A stretch of 11,467 bases of DNA from an uncultured Oscillospiraceae bacterium (GCA_944385775.1 CALWYM010000112.1:1-11467), one strand, 5' to 3'; counted from the stretch's first letter, positions 1-6,987 are shown. Notes: a model not told the origin generated them from the letters alone. A program made the numbers and translations.

Positions 1-446
1 TAAAGGCAAAGGCTGCAGTGGAGGTTACTGGAATGCCATCCGTATCTGACGACAGTGGTATTGAGATAGATGCCATGGATGGAGGTCCGGGAGTATATTC
101 TGCCAGATTTTCTGGTGAAGACAGTTATGAAGTTACCAACAAAAGGGTTATAGATATTGTAAACAAATCAGGTAAGGGAAGGGGTGCGGACTACTACTGT
201 GCAGTGGTTTGCGTTTTTCCCGATGGGAGTGAAATCTCAACTTGGGGGAAGACTGAAGGGACTATTGCGGAAGAGCCTAGGGGACAGGGCGGTTTTGGTT
301 ATGATCCCATCTTTGTTCCGGCGGGATATGATCGCACAATGGCTGAGCTTACTGAGGACGAGAAGAATGCCATAAGCCATAGAGGACAGGCTTTTCGTAA
401 GTTTGCAAAGCTTCTTAAAGAGAAACTAGAAAAGGAACAGGTATAA
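1..446 (+). CDS. rdgB: RdgB/HAM1-family XTP/dITP pyrophosphatase, 5' end cut off by the window
   Basis: This enzyme hydrolyses non-canonical purine nucleoside triphosphates (ITP, dITP, XTP) to monophosphates and pyrophosphate, keeping deaminated bases out of DNA and RNA. The frame is open from base 3, so the start lies outside the window and about 147 residues are visible. The family is usually near 200 residues, so roughly the first 50, including the N-terminal nucleotide-binding motif, are missing. Visible family hallmarks are DDSGIEIDA (bases 48-74) followed by GGPGVYSARF, the GYDPIF segment in the middle, and the C-terminal SHRGQAFRKF. An internal GTG at base 18 and ATG at base 33 are not the true start, because family-type sequence continues upstream of both. 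The stop lies two bases before yhbY. The family assignment is by motif recognition and is secure. Confidence 0.93.
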   Translation, partial: KAKAAVEVTGMPSVSDDSGIEIDAMDGGPGVYSARFSGEDSYEVTNKRVIDIVNKSGKGRGADYYCAVVCVFPDGSEISTWGKTEGTIAEEPRGQGGFGYDPIFVPAGYDRTMAELTEDEKNAISHRGQAFRKFAKLLKEKLEKEQV

Positions 447-448
447 AT

Positions 449-754
449 ATGCTCACATCAAATCAGCGTGCGCAGCTTAAAAGCATGGCAGCAACCCTTA
501 ATCCAGTAATATATATCGGCAAAAACGGTGTAACAGAGAATGTTATTCAGGAGGCAGTAAATAACCTTAAAGCCCATGAGCTTATAAAAGGCAGAGTGCT
601 TGAAAATTCCCTTCTGACGTCAAAGGAAGCCTTGCAGGAACTTGCCGTGGCTTGCTGTGCAGAACCTGTTCAGGCAATAGGGTCAAAATTTATTCTTTAC
701 AAGGAAAATAAACAATTACCTGTGGAAAAGCGCATATCGCTTGTAAGAAAATAA
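449..754 (+). CDS. yhbY: YhbY/CRS1-type ribosome assembly RNA-binding protein
   Basis: A 101-residue single-domain CRM (CRS1-YhbY) protein with a KH-like fold. Members bind pre-50S particles and are thought to assist ribosome assembly. The N-terminal LTSNQRAQLK, the central IGKNGVT loop (GKNG near residues 24-27, the RNA-contacting GxxG) and the ELIKGRV segment match the family, and the length is normal. The start follows the rdgB stop by two bases. A modest AAAGGA lies about 12 bases upstream, so translation may be partly coupled to rdgB. In Bacillus subtilis the orthologue, yqeI, sits directly before nadD-yqeK-yqeL, and the same order is kept here. That supports the call and suggests co-expression with ribosome-related neighbours. 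Confidence 0.93.
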   Translation: MLTSNQRAQLKSMAATLNPVIYIGKNGVTENVIQEAVNNLKAHELIKGRVLENSLLTSKEALQELAVACCAEPVQAIGSKFILYKENKQLPVEKRISLVRK

Positions 755-757
755 ACT

Positions 758-1927
758 ATGAAAATTGGTATTTACGGGGGCACGTTTAATCCTCCCCATA
801 TCGGACATCGAAATAGTGCGGAAAGAGCTGTCAGCGTCCTTAATCTTGACAAACTTCTTATCATACCCGCTAAAATTCCGCCTCATAAAAGATTGGCAGA
901 GAATTCGGCGTCACCTGATGACAGGTTTGAGATGACTAAGCTTGCTATGAAAGGCGTAAACAAAGCTCAGGTATCTGATATTGAATATAAAAGAGACGGC
1001 AATAGCTACACTGTTGATACTGTTTGTCAGATAAGAGGTATGTATCCTTCTGCGAAGCTCTATCTTCTAATGGGTACAGATATGATAATGGGCTTTGAGA
1101 GATGGCGTGATTTTCATGTAATCATGAAAGAGTGCACCATCTGCGCATTTGCAAGGCACAACGGAGAGAGCAGAGATATTGAAGCTAAGCTTAAAGAGCT
1201 GGAGACTGACTACGGATGTAAGACGAAGATTGTTCCAACTGATATTGTAGATATATCATCTTCGGAGGAGAGGGAGCTTCTTTCTCAGCGTAAAGGAAGA
1301 GAATACCTGACTGATGATGTGTATTCGTTTATTATAGCCCGAAGACTATATGATTCCAAGCCTGATTTTTACTGGCTTCGCGAGAAAGCATACAGTATGC
1401 TGAAGCCCAAAAGGATACCACATGTAAGGGGCTGTGAAAAAGAAGCTGTATGTTTGGCAGTCAGATGGGGTGAAAGTGTTGATAATGCCAGAGAGGCTGC
1501 TATCTTGCATGACTGTACCAAAAAGGAGAATTTAGACGAACAGCTAAGGCTGTGTAAAAAATTTGGATATATGCCGGACGAGGATGAAAGAAAAAGTCCT
1601 AATCTTCTTCATTCAAAAACCGGTGCCCTTACGGCAAAATATATATTTGGGTGCTGCGACGCGGTTGTTAGCGCGATTATGTGGCACACTACCGGAAGAG
1701 CCAATATGACGCTTCTTGAAAAGATAATTTATTTGGCTGATTTTATGGAACCAACCAGAAGTTTTGACGGACTTGCAGAGGTAAGAAAACTGGCATACGA
1801 AAATCTTGATTTGGCAGTTGAAAGAGCATTTTCGTTAAGTCTTGAGGATGTTGAAAACAGGGGAATTACTCCTCACAAAACAACAGTTGAAGCTTTAAGG
1901 AGCATAAGAGAAACAATAGGGGATTGA
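758..1927 (+). CDS. nadD: Fused NadD-YqeK: nicotinate-nucleotide adenylyltransferase plus HD-domain phosphohydrolase
   Basis: This 389-residue protein has two domains. Residues 1 to about 200 are NadD, which makes deamido-NAD from NaMN and ATP. They carry the nucleotidyltransferase GGTFNPPHIGH motif (7-17), IPPHK (40-44), the YLLMGTDM segment (102-109) and an ISSS-x-x-R phosphate-binding motif (166-172). Residues from about 207 to 389 are YqeK, an HD-superfamily domain. Its likely metal ligands are H222, H251-D252, H285, H310 (in WHTTGR) and D328 (in LADFMEP). YqeK proteins are reported to hydrolyse diadenosine tetraphosphate symmetrically. These are usually two adjacent genes of about 190-200 residues each; here the frame is continuous with almost no linker. 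The start follows the yhbY stop by three bases with no clear ribosome binding site, suggesting translational coupling. The second residue after ISSS is glutamate where the family usually has Ile or Leu. Confidence 0.93.
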   Translation: MKIGIYGGTFNPPHIGHRNSAERAVSVLNLDKLLIIPAKIPPHKRLAENSASPDDRFEMTKLAMKGVNKAQVSDIEYKRDGNSYTVDTVCQIRGMYPSAKLYLLMGTDMIMGFERWRDFHVIMKECTICAFARHNGESRDIEAKLKELETDYGCKTKIVPTDIVDISSSEERELLSQRKGREYLTDDVYSFIIARRLYDSKPDFYWLREKAYSMLKPKRIPHVRGCEKEAVCLAVRWGESVDNAREAAILHDCTKKENLDEQLRLCKKFGYMPDEDERKSPNLLHSKTGALTAKYIFGCCDAVVSAIMWHTTGRANMTLLEKIIYLADFMEPTRSFDGLAEVRKLAYENLDLAVERAFSLSLEDVENRGITPHKTTVEALRSIRETIGD

Positions 1928-1931
1928 GATA

Positions 1932-3644
1932 ATGAAATTTTTTGGCAATAAGAGACGGGGTAAACATTCTCCCGGAGCTCCGTCTAAAAATACAGGTAAC
2001 AGTTCCGGTAGACATAGAACAAAGAAAAAAACGAATGTTTTTGTTAAGGTATTTGTAATTTTGCTCGTAGTTATAGGTGCAGCCGGCATTGCGGGAGCTG
2101 CATATTATGCCTCATCAGTTAAACCGCCTGATATGACCCAGACTACAAACAGTCAGAATAAAATTCCGACTGGCGATAATAAGGGACCCGATGATATTGA
2201 CGATTCAAATTCAGGAGAAAGCCCAAATTCCAGAAGTACCCAGAGGTATACATTTCTTCTTCTGGCAACCGATAAAATTAGCGGCAGTACCGATGGAATA
2301 ATGGCGTGTACTTTTGATGCTGACGATTATTCCCTTGAAGTTGTTAGTATACCGAGAGATACATTGGTAAATGTAAGCTGGTCAACTAAAAAAGCTAATA
2401 CGTTGTACTCATCAGGTAAAATTGAGAACCTTAAGGCTAACTTTGCCGATTTACTTGGCTATGAGGTAGATTTTTACGTTATAATAAGTCTTGATACCAT
2501 TGAAAAAGTGGTTGATGCTGTGGGCGGAGTTGAATTTTATGTTCCACAGGATATGAAGTATAATGACCAGTATCAGGATTTATATATAAATTTTGAGGAA
2601 GGTCTGCAAACTCTTGACGGTGAAGATGCAGTCAAGCTTATGCGTTTCCGTAAGTACGCACAGGCAGATATTAAGAGAATTGAGGTAACTCAGGATTTTC
2701 TCAAGGCTATGGCATCTCAGGTGCTGGCAAATGTTGACGATGTCCCGATAACAACTATAATCGACATTTTAATAAACGATGTTAAAACTGATTTAACCTA
2801 TGGAAACATGATTTGGTTTGCCAAAGAAATGTTTAAAATGGATTCCGAGAATGTTAATTTTCACACTTTACCTGGAAATACAGGGGATTCGATATACCAA
2901 GGAGGAAAGTATGTTTCTTACGTCACCATATATGTTGATGAGTGGCTTAAGATGATAAATGACTATCTAAACCCGTTTGACGAAGATATAACTATTGATG
3001 ACGTAGATATTCTCACTAGAAACTCCAGCGGGCAGCTGTATGCCACAAGCGGTGTGAGAAAGGGAAGCTCGTCCTGGGGGTCTGGGGGAAGTTCCAGCAG
3101 TTCAAGCTCTAGCAGCTCAAGTTCCAGTTCAAGCAGTTCCAGTAGTTCGAATTCAAGTAGTTCAAGCTCCGGTTCAGCATCTGATAGTACAGACTCCGGC
3201 GGAACTGATTCAGATCTTACTTCTGAAAGCACTGAAACGTCAGATAGCAGTTCTGAAAATAACCCCTCGGATACAAGTCCTGAGACAGGCGACGTAGACG
3301 ATGGAAATTCTTCTGATACAGACGGGAACGAGACCGATACAACCGGCGACGATGATGAAGAGAATTCCATAACATCGCCGGAGGACGATACATCTTCCGA
3401 CAGTGAAGACCCCACTGATCCTTCAGGTGATGAAACTACTCCGCCAGAATCGGGGAATACAGATGGAGAAACAACTTCGTCCGGTAACGACCAAGTTTCT
3501 CCGCCGGAAAACGGCGTTTCCCCTGAGGGTGAGAACGTAACTTCCGGACAGGAGCAGTCTACTGATCCTCCTTTGGAGAATCAGTCTGAAACTTCTACAA
3601 CAGATACGGGAGCAAATGCAGCTTCCGGCAGCGGTGTAGCTTAG
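1932..3644 (+). CDS. LytR-CpsA-Psr (LCP) family wall-polymer ligase with a Ser-rich, acidic C-terminal tail
   Basis: LCP proteins transfer undecaprenyl-linked glycopolymers such as teichoic acids or capsule onto peptidoglycan outside the cell. This 570-residue protein has a very basic cytoplasmic N-terminus (1-35), one transmembrane segment (about 36-60, signal-anchor type), a polar stalk (61-104) and an LCP catalytic domain (about 105-270). The polyprenyl-phosphate-binding residues are in place: D121, SIPRD with R142, then R238, R240, D246, R249 and Q254. A segment to about residue 377 completes the extracellular module. Residues 387-413 are 26 serines with one asparagine. The rest of the tail is dominated by Ser, Thr, Asp, Glu, Gly, Asn and Pro, with no Lys, Arg, His, aromatic, Cys or Met after residue 382. 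There is no LPXTG signal and no recognisable LytR_C domain. The start has AGGGGA (1918-1923) at an 8-base spacing. The exact polymer substrate cannot be inferred. Confidence 0.93.
   Translation: MKFFGNKRRGKHSPGAPSKNTGNSSGRHRTKKKTNVFVKVFVILLVVIGAAGIAGAAYYASSVKPPDMTQTTNSQNKIPTGDNKGPDDIDDSNSGESPNSRSTQRYTFLLLATDKISGSTDGIMACTFDADDYSLEVVSIPRDTLVNVSWSTKKANTLYSSGKIENLKANFADLLGYEVDFYVIISLDTIEKVVDAVGGVEFYVPQDMKYNDQYQDLYINFEEGLQTLDGEDAVKLMRFRKYAQADIKRIEVTQDFLKAMASQVLANVDDVPITTIIDILINDVKTDLTYGNMIWFAKEMFKMDSENVNFHTLPGNTGDSIYQGGKYVSYVTIYVDEWLKMINDYLNPFDEDITIDDVDILTRNSSGQLYATSGVRKGSSSWGSGGSSSSSSSSSSSSSSSSSSSSNSSSSSSGSASDSTDSGGTDSDLTSESTETSDSSSENNPSDTSPETGDVDDGNSSDTDGNETDTTGDDDEENSITSPEDDTSSDSEDPTDPSGDETTPPESGNTDGETTSSGNDQVSPPENGVSPEGENVTSGQEQSTDPPLENQSETSTTDTGANAASGSGVA
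3090..3170 (+). repeat. Polyserine-coding tract inside the LCP gene
   Basis: Twenty-seven consecutive codons encode 20 Ser, 1 Asn and 6 Ser. Fifteen codons are AGY and eleven are TCN, interleaved, giving a degenerate AGY-TCN pattern at DNA level with no long exact repeat unit. The single Asn is AAT, one base from AGT. This fits an old expansion that has diverged at synonymous sites while the protein composition was kept. It is part of a reading frame and not an independent element. Confidence 0.9.
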
Positions 3645-3660
3645 AATTTATCCTTTATGA

Positions 3661-3667
3661 AAGGTGG
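3661..3667 (+). promoter_or_regulatory. Ribosome binding site of rsfS, overlapped by a small inverted repeat
   Basis: AAGGTGG lies six bases before the rsfS ATG and fixes that start. CCTTT (3652-3656) and AAAGG (3660-3664) are complementary across a three-base loop, so half of the site could be paired in the mRNA. The stem is only five base pairs, so any regulatory effect is speculative. Confidence 0.6.
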
Positions 3668-3673
3668 TATAAA

Positions 3674-4039
3674 ATGTTATCTTCATTTGAAGTGGCTCAG
3701 GAGGCTGTAAAAATTCTTGATGCGAAAAAAGCCAGTGACATTGTTCTTCTCAAAACTCATGATATTACTGTGCTTGCTGATTATTTTCTTATTTGTACAG
3801 CCACGTCAACCACTCATGTAAAGGCTCTTTCCGATGAACTTGAAAAAGCTCTAAAAGAAAAGGGAGAGCCACCGATTAGAACAGAGGGTTATCGCTCGGG
3901 CGGATGGATCCTTGTTGATTTTGGGTGCGTTGTTTGTCATATTTTTCTTGATGAGACAAGGAAATTTTATAATCTTGAGCATTTATGGGGAGACGCTCCT
4001 AAAGTTGATATTTCTGAATTCCTTATAAAGGAAAATTAA
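3674..4039 (+). CDS. rsfS: Ribosomal silencing factor RsfS (Iojap/YqeL family)
   Basis: RsfS binds ribosomal protein uL14 on the 50S subunit and blocks joining with 30S, damping translation in poor nutrient conditions. The 121-residue product shows the family pattern: an N-terminal helix (SFEVAQEAVKILDAKKASDI), the ADYFLICTATST segment, the EGYRSGGWILVDFGCVVCHIF core and the C-terminal FYNLEHLWGDA. The length is normal. In Bacillus subtilis the orthologue yqeL follows yqeK directly; here the LCP gene stands between them, with 29 bases from the LCP stop to this start. It is probably co-transcribed with the genes on both sides. Confidence 0.94.
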   Translation: MLSSFEVAQEAVKILDAKKASDIVLLKTHDITVLADYFLICTATSTTHVKALSDELEKALKEKGEPPIRTEGYRSGGWILVDFGCVVCHIFLDETRKFYNLEHLWGDAPKVDISEFLIKEN

Positions 4040-4060
4040 GCAATTACCGCTGTGGCAGAT

Positions 4061-4067
4061 GGGAGAG
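4061..4067 (+). promoter_or_regulatory. Ribosome binding site that decides the leuS start
   Basis: GGGAGAG lies nine bases before the ATG at 4077. The in-frame ATG at 4059 would overlap this site and has no good Shine-Dalgarno of its own, so 4077 is the preferred start. Confidence 0.7.
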
Positions 4068-4076
4068 AAGTTTAAA

Positions 4077-6614
4077 ATGAAATATGATTTCACCAGGATA
4101 GAAAAGAAGTGGCAAAAAAGATGGGAGGATGAAAAACTTTTTGCTGCAAAAACAGGCTCATCAAAGCCTAAGTTTTACGCTCTTGTAGAGTTTCCGTATC
4201 CATCTGCGGAAGGATTACACGTTGGTCATCCGAGACCGTATACCGCAATGGACATTATCGCCAGAAAAAAGCGCATGGACGGATATAATGTGCTCTTCCC
4301 AATAGGCTTTGACGCCTTTGGTCTTCCAACGGAAAACTATGCAATAAAGCATAAGGTTCATCCAGCAGAGGTCACAAAACACAATATACATCATTTTACC
4401 GAGCAGCTTAAAATGCTTGGGTATTCCTTTGATTGGGATAGGGTAGTTAACACAACTGATCCGTCATACTATAAGTGGACACAGTGGATTTTCATTCAGC
4501 TGTTTAAACATGGTCTTGCGTACAAAGCCAAGATGCCTGTTAACTGGTGTACCTCCTGCAAGTGCGTTCTGGCAAACGAAGAGGTTGTCAACGGTAAATG
4601 TGAGCGATGCGGAAGTGAGGTTGTAAGACGCGAGAAGAGCCAGTGGATGCTTAAAATTACGGCGTATGCCCAAAGGCTGATTGACGACCTTGATGACGTG
4701 GACTTTATCGAAAGAGTAAAAACTCAGCAGAAGAACTGGATTGGAAGAAGTGTGGGAGCCGAGGTTGACTTTGATACCACTGAAGGTGATAAACTGCGCA
4801 TTTTTACGACGAGAGCCGACACTCTGTTCGGTGTTACCTATATGGTTATTTCACCGGAACATTCCATTTTGGAAAAATGGGCACCTAAAATTAAAAATTT
4901 AGAGCAGGTACGTGAGTATCAGGCAGCTTCTGCTAGAAAGTCCGATTTTGAGCGCACTGAGATGGCTAAAGAAAAGACCGGTGTAATGCTGGATGGCGTC
5001 AAGGCAATTAATCCAGTTACCGGTGACGAGATACCTATATTTATTTCGGATTATGTCCTCGCAACATACGGAACAGGTGCAATTATGGCTGTCCCTGCTC
5101 ATGATGAACGTGACTGGGAATTTGCTAAGAAGTTTGGTCTTCCAATTGTAGAGGTTGTTAAAGGCGGCGAAAACGTCCAGGAAAAAGTTTATACCGATGT
5201 AGAAACCGGCGTCTTGGTCAATTCTGGATTCTTGGACGGAATGAGTGTTGCTGATGCAAAAAAGGCTATTGTAAAATGGCTTGAGGACAAAGGAATTGGC
5301 GAGGAGAAAGTTAACTTTAAACTTCGTGACTGGGTTTTTTCACGTCAGAGATATTGGGGAGAGCCTATTCCTATTGTTTACTGTGAAAAATGTGGATATG
5401 TACCTATTCCTGAAGATCAGCTGCCTTTGCTGCTCCCGGATGTGGAGAACTATGAAACTACGGATAACGGTGAGTCTCCGCTGGCTGCCATGACTGATTG
5501 GATTAACACTACGTGCCCGTGCTGCGGCGGTGCCGCAAAAAGAGAAACTGATACAATGCCGCAGTGGGCCGGTTCAAGCTGGTACTTCCTCAGATATATG
5601 GATCCCCACAATGACAATGTGCTGGCATCAAAGGAGGCCCTTGATTATTGGTCTCCGGTGGACTGGTATAATGGAGGAATGGAGCACACCACACTCCATC
5701 TGCTTTATAGCCGCTTTTGGCACAAGTTCCTGTATGATATTGGCGTAGTACCGACTAAGGAGCCTTATCATAAGAGGACAAGCCACGGAATGATTCTTGG
5801 TCTTAATCCCCATAATTTTGAGAATCTGCCAGAAGAAGAAAGAGAGAGTCTTTTAAAGGAATATGGCAGCGAAAAAGCTGTAAGAAAGTACCTTGTTGAA
5901 AAATACGGGGAAATGGCAAATCACCCCATAGTTAAGATGAGTAAATCATTAGGCAATGTTGTTAATCCTGATGATGTTGTTGCAGAGTTTGGCGCAGACA
6001 CTTTGAGAACATATATTATGTTCCTCGGAGATTTTGAAAAGGCTGCGCCTTGGCAAGAGAAAGCTGTTAAGGGGTGCAAACGTTTCCTCGACCGTATATG
6101 GAACTTATCCGAAAACAGGATTGATGGCAGTGAGGAACTCTCAAAGGAAAATGAAGTTTCAATTAATAAGACCATAAAGAAAGTCGGAGAAGACATTGAG
6201 GAAATGAAGTTCAATACTGCCATTGCCCAGCTTATGGCTCTTGTTAATGAGTTCTCTGCGTATGCTCCATCTAGGGGTGATATTAAGGCTTTGCTTACAC
6301 TTTTGAGTCCGTTTGCGCCACATATCTCCGAGGAACTATGGGAGATTCAGGGCTTTGAAGGATATGCGTGCACACAAACATGGCCAAAATACGATGAAAG
6401 TAAGCTTGTGGAAAGGGAAAAGGAAATTGCTATTCAGGTCAACGGCAAGATGAGAGCAACCTGTGTAATTCCTGTTGACGCAGATGATGAAACTGTTATC
6501 AATATTGTAAAGAGCCAGGAGAAAATTGCGAGGGCATTGGAAGGCATGGAAATTGTCAAGACAATTATTGTAAAAAATAAACTGGTAAATCTAATTTTGC
6601 GTCCGGTAAAATAA
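4077..6614 (+). CDS. leuS: Leucyl-tRNA synthetase
   Basis: This class I synthetase charges tRNA-Leu using ATP and leucine and carries a CP1 editing domain that removes mischarged amino acids. From the ATG at 4077 it has 845 residues; an in-frame ATG at 4059 would add six. Visible in order are the HIGH-type HVGH (48-51), a four-cysteine zinc-like cluster (CTSC and CERC, about 155-180), the editing-site TTRADT (244-249) and GTGAIMAVPAHDERD (332-346), then CEKC and CPCC cysteine pairs, TMPQWAGSSWYFLRY, and KMSKS (620-624). A stretch of about 44 residues separates HGMILG (570-575) from KMSKS, longer than I expect for the simplest forms. The C-terminal anticodon-binding and tail regions are present. 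The gene closes the upstream operon; no terminator is seen before the rpsU promoter, which starts seven bases after the stop, and no T-box leader fits in the short gap before it. Confidence 0.96.
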   Translation: MKYDFTRIEKKWQKRWEDEKLFAAKTGSSKPKFYALVEFPYPSAEGLHVGHPRPYTAMDIIARKKRMDGYNVLFPIGFDAFGLPTENYAIKHKVHPAEVTKHNIHHFTEQLKMLGYSFDWDRVVNTTDPSYYKWTQWIFIQLFKHGLAYKAKMPVNWCTSCKCVLANEEVVNGKCERCGSEVVRREKSQWMLKITAYAQRLIDDLDDVDFIERVKTQQKNWIGRSVGAEVDFDTTEGDKLRIFTTRADTLFGVTYMVISPEHSILEKWAPKIKNLEQVREYQAASARKSDFERTEMAKEKTGVMLDGVKAINPVTGDEIPIFISDYVLATYGTGAIMAVPAHDERDWEFAKKFGLPIVEVVKGGENVQEKVYTDVETGVLVNSGFLDGMSVADAKKAIVKWLEDKGIGEEKVNFKLRDWVFSRQRYWGEPIPIVYCEKCGYVPIPEDQLPLLLPDVENYETTDNGESPLAAMTDWINTTCPCCGGAAKRETDTMPQWAGSSWYFLRYMDPHNDNVLASKEALDYWSPVDWYNGGMEHTTLHLLYSRFWHKFLYDIGVVPTKEPYHKRTSHGMILGLNPHNFENLPEEERESLLKEYGSEKAVRKYLVEKYGEMANHPIVKMSKSLGNVVNPDDVVAEFGADTLRTYIMFLGDFEKAAPWQEKAVKGCKRFLDRIWNLSENRIDGSEELSKENEVSINKTIKKVGEDIEEMKFNTAIAQLMALVNEFSAYAPSRGDIKALLTLLSPFAPHISEELWEIQGFEGYACTQTWPKYDESKLVEREKEIAIQVNGKMRATCVIPVDADDETVINIVKSQEKIARALEGMEIVKTIIVKNKLVNLILRPVK

Positions 6615-6621
6615 ATTTATG

Positions 6622-6650
6622 TTGACATTTCATTATTAAACAAGTATAAT
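6622..6650 (+). promoter_or_regulatory. Exact-consensus sigma-A promoter of rpsU
   Basis: TTGACA (6622-6627) and TATAAT (6645-6650) are both perfect and separated by 17 bases. Transcription should start near 6657, giving an untranslated leader of about 105 bases before rpsU. The promoter lies just beyond the leuS stop, so rpsU has its own supply of transcript in addition to any read-through. Confidence 0.85.
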
Positions 6651-6743
6651 GTATATGTTCAGCGTAGTGTTGCCTGAATATGGGTTCAATGCAAAAATCG
6701 CAAAAGAACTTCGTATTAGCATAAAGCGTATCTATCGCATGTC

Positions 6744-6753
6744 GGAGGGAGGG
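6744..6753 (+). promoter_or_regulatory. Extended purine-rich ribosome binding site of rpsU
   Basis: GGAGGGAGGG contains two overlapping GGAGG sites, at 6744-6748 and 6748-6752. The second is nine bases from the ATG and the first thirteen. The strong site fits the high output expected of a ribosomal protein gene and separates rpsU from the overlapping open frame that starts inside the -10 box. Confidence 0.75.
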
Positions 6754-6761
6754 AAATTCAG

Positions 6762-6947
6762 ATGTCAGAAGTCCATGTTAAGGAAAATGAGTCACTTGAT
6801 AGCGCTCTTAAAAGATTTAAGCGTAACTGTGCCAAGTCAGGCGTTCTCTCCGACCTTAGAAAAAAGGAATATTATCAGAGTCCTAGCGTAAAGCGCCGTA
6901 AGAAATCTGAGGCTGCTCGCAAGAACAAGAACAAGCGTTATTATTAA
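6762..6947 (+). CDS. rpsU: Small ribosomal subunit protein bS21
   Basis: A 61-residue, strongly basic protein of the 30S subunit that sits near the 3' end of 16S rRNA and helps initiation. The sequence shows the S21 pattern: SLDSALKRFKRNCAKSG near the N-terminus, the LRKKEYYQSPSVKRRKK segment, and a basic helix ending in KNKNKRYY. Length is normal. It is a one-gene unit with its own exact-consensus promoter upstream and a hairpin terminator nine bases after the stop. The roughly 105-base leader may hold control structure, but I could not identify one by eye. Confidence 0.95.
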   Translation: MSEVHVKENESLDSALKRFKRNCAKSGVLSDLRKKEYYQSPSVKRRKKSEAARKNKNKRYY

Positions 6948-6955
6948 TTGATAAG

Positions 6956-6987
6956 ATGACCGCCTGGTATATGTTGCCGGCGGTCAT
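6956..6987 (+). terminator. Stem-loop terminator after rpsU
   Basis: ATGACCGCC (6956-6964) pairs perfectly with GGCGGTCAT (6979-6987). Three further pairs form inside (GGT with GCC) beyond one bulged base. The T run at 6987-6990 is short, so termination may be incomplete. It is placed where the rpsU transcript, and any leuS read-through, should end. Confidence 0.7.

Noticed and set aside
3090..3180. Repetitive DNA that could suggest a CRISPR array or tandem-repeat element
   Set aside because: There are no spaced identical repeats. The pattern comes from consecutive serine codons within an intact frame.
2963..3415. 150-codon minus-strand open frame opposite the LCP tail
   Set aside because: It is the antisense of the Ser/Asp/Glu-rich tail, giving a Leu/Ser/Glu low-complexity product. 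It has no ribosome binding site and no family features, and the plus strand is clearly the coding strand.
4040..4076. T-box leader before leuS
   Set aside because: Only 37 bases separate rsfS from leuS. A T-box needs well over 150 bases with a specifier stem and terminator, and none is seen.
6649..6891. 80-codon plus-strand frame starting before rpsU
   Set aside because: Its ATG lies inside the -10 box, so it would not be on the transcript. It overlaps rpsU in another frame and has no ribosome binding site.
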